Shown here piece after piece: positions 13,784 through 17,095 of a stretch of DNA of 17,095 nucleotides. Location: the NCBI GenBank assembly GCA_023436075.1, contig JAEZKS010000076.1, positions 1-17,095 of the forward strand, written 5' to 3'. Position 1 is the stretch's first letter. Each line of letters opens with the position of its first letter. The position numbers and the translations under genes were made by a program. The notes below the pieces were generated by a model. That model searched no databases, was not told where the DNA came from, and saw only the letters and a list, made by a program, of their open reading frames with translations. The DNA is from Methanobacteriota archaeon (GTDB lineage Archaea; Halobacteriota; Methanocellia; Methanocellales; Methanocellaceae).

Positions 13784-14563
13784 ATGGTGGGTCTTGAGGG
13801 CTATCTCAATGACGGAGAAACGGTAGACGCAGCGCTCGTGAGAAAGAGGCTTTTCCGAGGCAGGGAAGATCTGGCCGCCACCAGCTCGCGGATCATTCAC
13901 GCGGGACCGCGGGGATACAGCGACATAGAATACAGGTACATCATCTCGATAGGCGATTTCTACATCCTTAAATGGAAATGGGGCATCAGAGGCGCTTTCC
14001 TCCTGCTCATTGCCATGATCTGTCTCTGCATAAGCCTGTACGCCCCCGGAATCTCTCAAGACGTAGCCGGCGGCGTAGACGATTACATGGCTCATTTCAT
14101 CAGGCAGATGTATTCAAACATCGTGCCAGCAGATCTCATACCATCAGCCGGCGGCCTGATATCCACAGGCGACCAGCAGCCCGTCGATAGCCTACTACCT
14201 ATTGCTGACCCCATGCCCGATGGCGGTCTATCTGACAACAATCCATATGCAGGGATTTTCGAAAACCCGATACCAGACGCTGTGTCGATCAGCTCGCTAT
14301 TTGACTTTGGCAGCCCGATCCGATCAGCAGGGGATATAGTTTCCCTCGTCACGAGGACAATTGGCATGGCAGTGGCTGCGCTGGCAGGTGCATGTCTTCT
14401 CACATTCCTCTTCACGGCGAAAAGAACCATTTTAGTGGAGACCATCGCAGGAAGTCGAAAATTCCATTTCGGCAACGAGACGCGTGCGAAGCGACAGGAG
14501 TTCGTGAAAGCGGTCAGCGTACACATGGCGGAATCTCGGCGCAAGAATTATGGTCGTTTCTGA
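13784..14563 (+). CDS. Two-TM membrane protein, possibly with a split PH-like domain
   Basis: I do not recognise a named family. The product has 259 residues from ATG 13784, preceded by AGGTGG 7 nt upstream; TTG 13778 is too close to that site. An N-terminal soluble part (GYLNDGETVDAALVRKRLFRG, then strands to YIISIGDFYILKW) looks like the first strands of a bacterial PH-like domain. TM1 is at about 69-87, followed by a polar, Pro/Gly/Asp-rich region of about 100 residues, and TM2 at about 193-212. The end (RTILVETIAGSRKFHF, then a KRQEFVKAVSVHM helix) resembles the last strand and helix of such a domain. Both ends would lie on the cytoplasmic side and could join into one fold; that is a hypothesis. 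A TATA-like TTTTATAC lies at about 13742-13749. Confidence 0.6.
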   Translation: MVGLEGYLNDGETVDAALVRKRLFRGREDLAATSSRIIHAGPRGYSDIEYRYIISIGDFYILKWKWGIRGAFLLLIAMICLCISLYAPGISQDVAGGVDDYMAHFIRQMYSNIVPADLIPSAGGLISTGDQQPVDSLLPIADPMPDGGLSDNNPYAGIFENPIPDAVSISSLFDFGSPIRSAGDIVSLVTRTIGMAVAALAGACLLTFLFTAKRTILVETIAGSRKFHFGNETRAKRQEFVKAVSVHMAESRRKNYGRF

Positions 14564-14696
14564 AAGGCTTGAATGAACTCATTTTTTCCGGGCAGATCAG
14601 GATGGTACTTCACGGCAAACTCCGGGGTCGCTTCTCGTGCGCGCGACCGGGACATATTCGTCCTCCCTATCTTCTCATCTCCTGAACTCCTTCTTA

Positions 14697-14882
14697 AAAA
14701 ATCATTCTCTATTGCCCATTTTCCTCCTGTGCTCTACCATAGCTCCGTCAGCCTCCCTCGTCTCCCGTTGCTGAGCTAAGGAGTTACACGGAGCAGAGGT
14801 AGAGCACAGGAGGAAAATAGAGCAGAGGAGTACTGTTTTAATAAAGGAGCCAAGAAGGTCCGGAGCCAGAGAGACGATTAAA
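14697..14882. repeat. Long inverted repeat (hairpin/cruciform), copy 2
   Basis: The core arms are a perfect 20-bp pair: TTTTCCTCCTGTGCTCTACC (14719-14738) and its complement at 14798-14817. Inside them AGCTCCGT (14741-14748) pairs with ACGGAGC (14788-14794). Looser outer pairing joins AAAATCATTCTCT (14698-14710) with AGAGACGATTAAAA (14869-14882). The right arm matches that of the copy at 91-249 (31 of 34 positions). Confidence 0.8.
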
Positions 14883-14904
14883 ACGCTTTCCACTAATAAT
14901 AGAA

Positions 14905-14940
14905 GCTGCGTTCGCTGCGCATCCGCCGTGCTCGCTGCGG
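14905..14940. repeat. CTGCG-rich element resembling the CTCTGCG units
   Basis: GCTGCGTTCGCTGCGCATCC and the following bases to GCTCGCTGCGG align without gaps to the core of R1 (CTGCGTTCTCTGCGCCTCC and onward), with CTCT often replaced by CGCT. It may be a diverged relative of the family; simple-sequence convergence is possible. Confidence 0.4.
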
Positions 14941-15019
14941 CCTTAAACCGCGCTCTGCTTTCTCAGCGCATTGCCAGTCCCGCGCTCACATTGCATGTCC
15001 GACCCCTGATAAGCGCCTG

Positions 15020-15046
15020 CGCGCGTGATCGAGCCGTCGGGCCCTC
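15020..15046. repeat. CGCGCG-headed repeat, site C
   Basis: The head CGCGCGTGATCGAG is followed by one unit start, CCGTCGGGCCCTC. It differs from site A at two positions over 27 bp (TGATCGAG against TGACCGGG). A decayed second unit may begin at about 15058 (CCGGTCTTCTC). Confidence 0.75.
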
Positions 15047-15147
15047 ATATCTAAGCTGCCGGTCTTCTCTTATGGCGCCCTTATAAGCCTCTGTTATACG
15101 AAAGACTTATATGCAAATGTTTGAAAATATGTATCGCGAGAGAGATT

Positions 15148-15179
15148 ATAATGCACAATGACTATATACATAATGCACA
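15148..15179 (+). promoter_or_regulatory. Direct repeats ahead of the RHH antitoxin gene, candidate operator
   Basis: ATAATGCACA occurs at 15148-15157 and again at 15170-15179, exactly 22 bp apart (two helical turns). RHH repressors commonly bind such in-phase repeats. A TATA-like ACTTATATG lies at about 15104-15112, predicting a start near 15135 just upstream of the repeats. AGGAGAT (15192-15198) is a strong ribosome binding site before ATG 15202. Confidence 0.55.
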
Positions 15180-15201
15180 TTCAATGATCATAGGAGATAT
15201 C

Positions 15202-15456
15202 ATGGCGCTGAACGTCAATCTCGGCACTCCTTATGAAGCCATCATTGAAAAAATCATTAATAAAGGCTACGCAGGAAATCAGACTGAAGTCATCCGGCAG
15301 GCATTAGTTGCCTATGAAAGACAAATCGACGAGGAAGAGGTACTGCTGGTTCATAAAGCCGTCGAAGAGGCTATGGCGGATATCGAGTCGGGAAAGACAA
15401 AGGTCTACACGCTTGATGAAGTAGTGAAGGAACAAGCGAAGAAACGTGGCCTGTGA
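15202..15456 (+). CDS. Ribbon-helix-helix (CopG/ParD-like) antitoxin
   Basis: The 84-residue protein has the RHH pattern at its N-terminus: a strand MALNVNLGTPY, helix YEAIIEKIINKGY, the turn AGNQ, and helix TEVIRQALVAYERQI. The acidic and basic C-terminal tail (EEEVLLVHKAVEEAMADIES and onward) would wrap the toxin. It should dimerise, bind its own operator and neutralise the downstream toxin. ATG 15202 is preferred to upstream in-frame starts (from 15121) because of AGGAGAT 3-9 nt before it and because the strand then begins at Met, as usual. Its stop at 15454-15456 is 4 bp before the toxin ATG, a tight operon. Confidence 0.88.
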   Translation: MALNVNLGTPYEAIIEKIINKGYAGNQTEVIRQALVAYERQIDEEEVLLVHKAVEEAMADIESGKTKVYTLDEVVKEQAKKRGL

Positions 15457-15460
15457 TAGA

Positions 15461-15718
15461 ATGGAAGTCAATATCCGGGAGCAGGCTTTCGATGACCTGA
15501 GCGAGATGGATAATACTACCTATCTCTTCTTTTTGAAGCGTGTCATGAAAATAGCACAAATACCGCCGCGCAGGCACATGAAATTTGGCATGCCATTCAA
15601 TATAGAAGAAATCGGGCAGGGCAGGATCGTCTACCAGATAGAGGAAGATAAGCTGTTCGTCATTCGCTGTTTTGCCGATCACAAGGACTATGAAAGATGG
15701 TATAGATCGAAAAAATAA
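15461..15718 (+). CDS. RelE/ParE-family toxin
   Basis: The 85-residue protein has the compact RelE/ParE order: strand MEVNIREQAFDDL, helices, HMKFGMPFNIEEIGQGRIVYQIEEDKLFVIRCFADHKDYERWY. The RIVYQIEEDKLFVIRCF hairpin and terminal HKDYERW helix are the recognisable parts. RelE-type toxins cleave translated mRNA; ParE-type block gyrase; which applies cannot be read here. ATG 15461 follows the antitoxin stop by 4 bp; GTG 15446 would overlap it by 11 bp. It resembles the C-terminus of the RelE-like protein at 13337-13669 (HKEYER), but the two are otherwise different. Confidence 0.85.
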   Translation: MEVNIREQAFDDLSEMDNTTYLFFLKRVMKIAQIPPRRHMKFGMPFNIEEIGQGRIVYQIEEDKLFVIRCFADHKDYERWYRSKK

Positions 15719-15771
15719 TAGCCGCTGGACGGTACAGCCGAAAATCTTTCAGGCTTCTGCAAGGTAAATCT

Positions 15772-15799
15772 CAGGTAACCTTTAAAGTAGTTCAGGTAA
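15772..15799 (+). promoter_or_regulatory. Promoter with flanking direct repeats ahead of the ABC ATPase
   Basis: CAGGTAA occurs at 15772-15778 and 15793-15799, 21 bp apart, on either side of TTTAAA (15781-15786), a TATA-like box. A third AGGTAA lies at 15762-15767. The copy at 15793 might also serve as ribosome binding site for TTG 15811. A repressor site is a possibility only. Confidence 0.4.
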
Positions 15800-15810
15800 T
15801 TCTAATACTG

Positions 15811-16746
15811 TTGTCTCCGGAAAAAGCGATCGAGATCCGCGGCCTGACCAAGTCATTCGACAAGCTTGTCGCAGTAGACCATCTCGACCTCGACATCGGA
15901 ACGGGCGAGTTCTTCGGGCTGCTGGGCCCCAACGGGGCCGGCAAGACTACGCTGATTCGCATGCTGGTCGGCCTGTGCACGCCCACGGCAGGGAGCGCCG
16001 CCATCCTGGGCCGAGATATAGTAAAAGAGCAGTACTCCGCCCGCGAGCTGATCGGCGTCGTGCCACAGGACTTCAATTTCGACGACAACTTGACCACGAA
16101 GGACATACTCACCTATCACGCCGGCTACTACGGGATGCCTAAGGCAGATCGCAATACACGGGCCGATGAGGTGCTCGAATTCCTGGAGTTGAAGGAGAAG
16201 GCAGACACGTCGTGCACGAAGCTGTCCGGGGGCATGAAACGCCGACTGCTCATCGGTCGGGCGCTGATGACCAGGCCACAGGTGCTGTTTCTCGACGAGC
16301 CCACGACTGGCGTCGACGTGCAGCTCCGGCATAGCCTCTGGGACATGTTCATGAAGATGAAAGGCCTCGGCATCACAGTCATCCTGACTACCCATTACAT
16401 CGAAGAGGCAGAGTCGCTGTGCGATCGAGTGGCGATCATGGACCATGGGAAAATCATTGCGCTCGGCGACCCAGAGAGCCTCAAGAAGACGTCGAGCAGC
16501 GGCAACCTCGTCGAGATCAAGGTCGCAAGCGACACTATTCCCGACCTCAAGACTATCCCTGAGGTCATCCGTGTCTGGTGGAAGAACAGCACGCTGAGCG
16601 TACGCGTCACCGATCCGGACACTGCCGTGATCAAGATTCTCGACAGGCTAAAAGCTGCGGGGGTTCCGGCGAAGTCGATGCACGTCACTGAGGCGAGCCT
16701 CGAAGACGTATTCCTGAAACTGACGGGACGTGAGCTGCGTGAATAA
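15811..16746 (+). CDS. ABC-2 type exporter, ATP-binding subunit
   Basis: The 311-residue ATPase has all ABC motifs in order: Walker A GPNGAGKTT (39-47), Q-loop Gln in VVPQDF (Q86), signature LSGGM (138-142), Walker B VLFLDEP (158-164) and H-loop His in TTHYIEEAE (H195). The C-terminal 90 residues (from about 215) form the extension found in DrrA/NatA-like exporters and end SLEDVFLKLTGRELRE, typical of that group. It should drive the permease encoded next. The start is TTG 15811 with an AGGTAAT 11 nt upstream; no ATG is available near the N-terminus. Substrate classes of this family include drugs, lipids, polysaccharides and Na+, and none can be favoured here. Confidence 0.93.
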   Translation: MSPEKAIEIRGLTKSFDKLVAVDHLDLDIGTGEFFGLLGPNGAGKTTLIRMLVGLCTPTAGSAAILGRDIVKEQYSARELIGVVPQDFNFDDNLTTKDILTYHAGYYGMPKADRNTRADEVLEFLELKEKADTSCTKLSGGMKRRLLIGRALMTRPQVLFLDEPTTGVDVQLRHSLWDMFMKMKGLGITVILTTHYIEEAESLCDRVAIMDHGKIIALGDPESLKKTSSSGNLVEIKVASDTIPDLKTIPEVIRVWWKNSTLSVRVTDPDTAVIKILDRLKAAGVPAKSMHVTEASLEDVFLKLTGRELRE

Positions 16747-17095
16747 GGAACTCGTCGCCATGTGGACGATGACGAAGCGGGAGATCATCCGTTTCGCGCG
16801 GAAGCCCAACCGCACCGTACTGCCCAGCATCGTATCGACCTTCCTGTACATTTTCGCCTTCGGCTATGCGCTCGGCGCGGCCATTCCGGAAATGGCCGGT
16901 CACTCCTACATCCAGTTCATGCTGCCTGGCCTGGTCATGATGCAGGTGATCATTCACGCGTACATCAACCCATCTTACTCGATCTTCCAGTCGCGGGACA
17001 CCGGGTACATCGAAGACCCGCTGACCACGTCCATGCATTATTCGTCCATGGTCGTGGCCTACGTCCTTGGCGGCATGATTAGAGGGCTGTTCATG
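16739..17095 (+). CDS. ABC-2 type exporter, permease subunit (partial, runs off the window)
   Basis: The 119 visible codons encode a typical ABC-2 permease N-terminus: VNKELVAMWTMTKREIIRF, a basic stretch (ARKPNR), TM1 at about TVLPSIVSTFLYIFAFGYAL, a loop (GAAIPEMAGHSY), then IQFMLPGLVMMQVII and RDTGYIEDPLTTSM, the cytosolic segment that contacts the ATPase in this family. GTG 16739 overlaps the ATPase stop by 8 bp, indicating translational coupling; ATG 16760 with AAGGA upstream is an alternative start. The frame is still open at the last base, so the C-terminal half lies outside the window. Confidence 0.88.
   Translation, partial: MNKELVAMWTMTKREIIRFARKPNRTVLPSIVSTFLYIFAFGYALGAAIPEMAGHSYIQFMLPGLVMMQVIIHAYINPSYSIFQSRDTGYIEDPLTTSMHYSSMVVAYVLGGMIRGLFM

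Larger units (their letters stand above)
14564..15104. other. Gene-less composite repeat region
   Basis: This 540-bp stretch has no convincing gene. In order it contains a lone CGCGCG head-like sequence (14637-14652, GTGCGCGCGACCGGG), the second long inverted repeat (about 14697-14882), a CTGCG-rich element (14905-14940) and the CGCGCG repeat site C (15020-15046). The order of long inverted repeat then CGCGCG repeat is the same as at 91-402. Short reading frames across it are by-products of the repeats. Confidence 0.6.

Noticed and set aside
14573..14779. 68-residue plus-strand frame
   Set aside because: Runs through the long inverted repeat; no start signal and no recognisable domain.

Overview
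The window looks like chromosomal DNA of a methanogenic euryarchaeon. The best marker is a full-length methenyl-tetrahydromethanopterin cyclohydrolase gene (mch) at 471-1427. TATA-box promoters at a leaderless spacing, frequent TTG/GTG starts, T-rich terminators, a DUF2769-type Cys-rich protein and a membrane PQQ-propeller/HTH regulator fit the class II methanogens. Methanocellales is my best guess, by inference only. No rRNA, tRNA or CRISPR array was recognised.

Layout. 1-440: gene-less composite repeat region (long inverted repeat, then a CGCGCG-headed tandem repeat) leading into the mch promoter. 471-3649: mch, then a 705-residue membrane-anchored regulator. 3694-8643: a small Gly/Phe-rich secreted protein (-), an HdeD-like membrane protein (+), and a minus-strand run of radical SAM protein, DUF2769-like protein, SWIM zinc-finger protein and Nramp-type transporter. 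8780-11689: a zinc-ribbon protein, an unrecognised protein with an internal duplication, and a beta-CASP/RNase J-like metallo-beta-lactamase protein whose conserved N-terminus is cut by an in-frame TAG at codon 3.

11690-15720 is an accessory zone. It holds a second CGCGCG-headed repeat, a GxxExxY (PD-(D/E)xK-like) gene bracketed by near-identical CTCTGCG-rich inverted repeats, a toxin-antitoxin-like pair with a perfect palindrome ahead of each gene, a two-TM membrane protein, a second copy of the long-inverted-repeat plus CGCGCG composite, and a classical RHH antitoxin/RelE-like toxin operon. 15811-17095 begins an ABC-2 exporter (ATPase, then a permease cut by the window end).

How the parts relate. 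mch belongs to core C1 metabolism. The minus-strand run may be partly co-transcribed, but most gaps carry AT-rich promoter-like DNA. The accessory zone is the most unusual part: three repeat families, two TA-like modules and a nuclease-fold gene lie within 4 kb. The strongest candidates for undescribed biology are the GxxExxY gene with its terminal inverted repeats, the three-site CGCGCG repeat, and the amber-interrupted metallo-hydrolase. All family calls rest on reading motifs by eye; no database search was possible.
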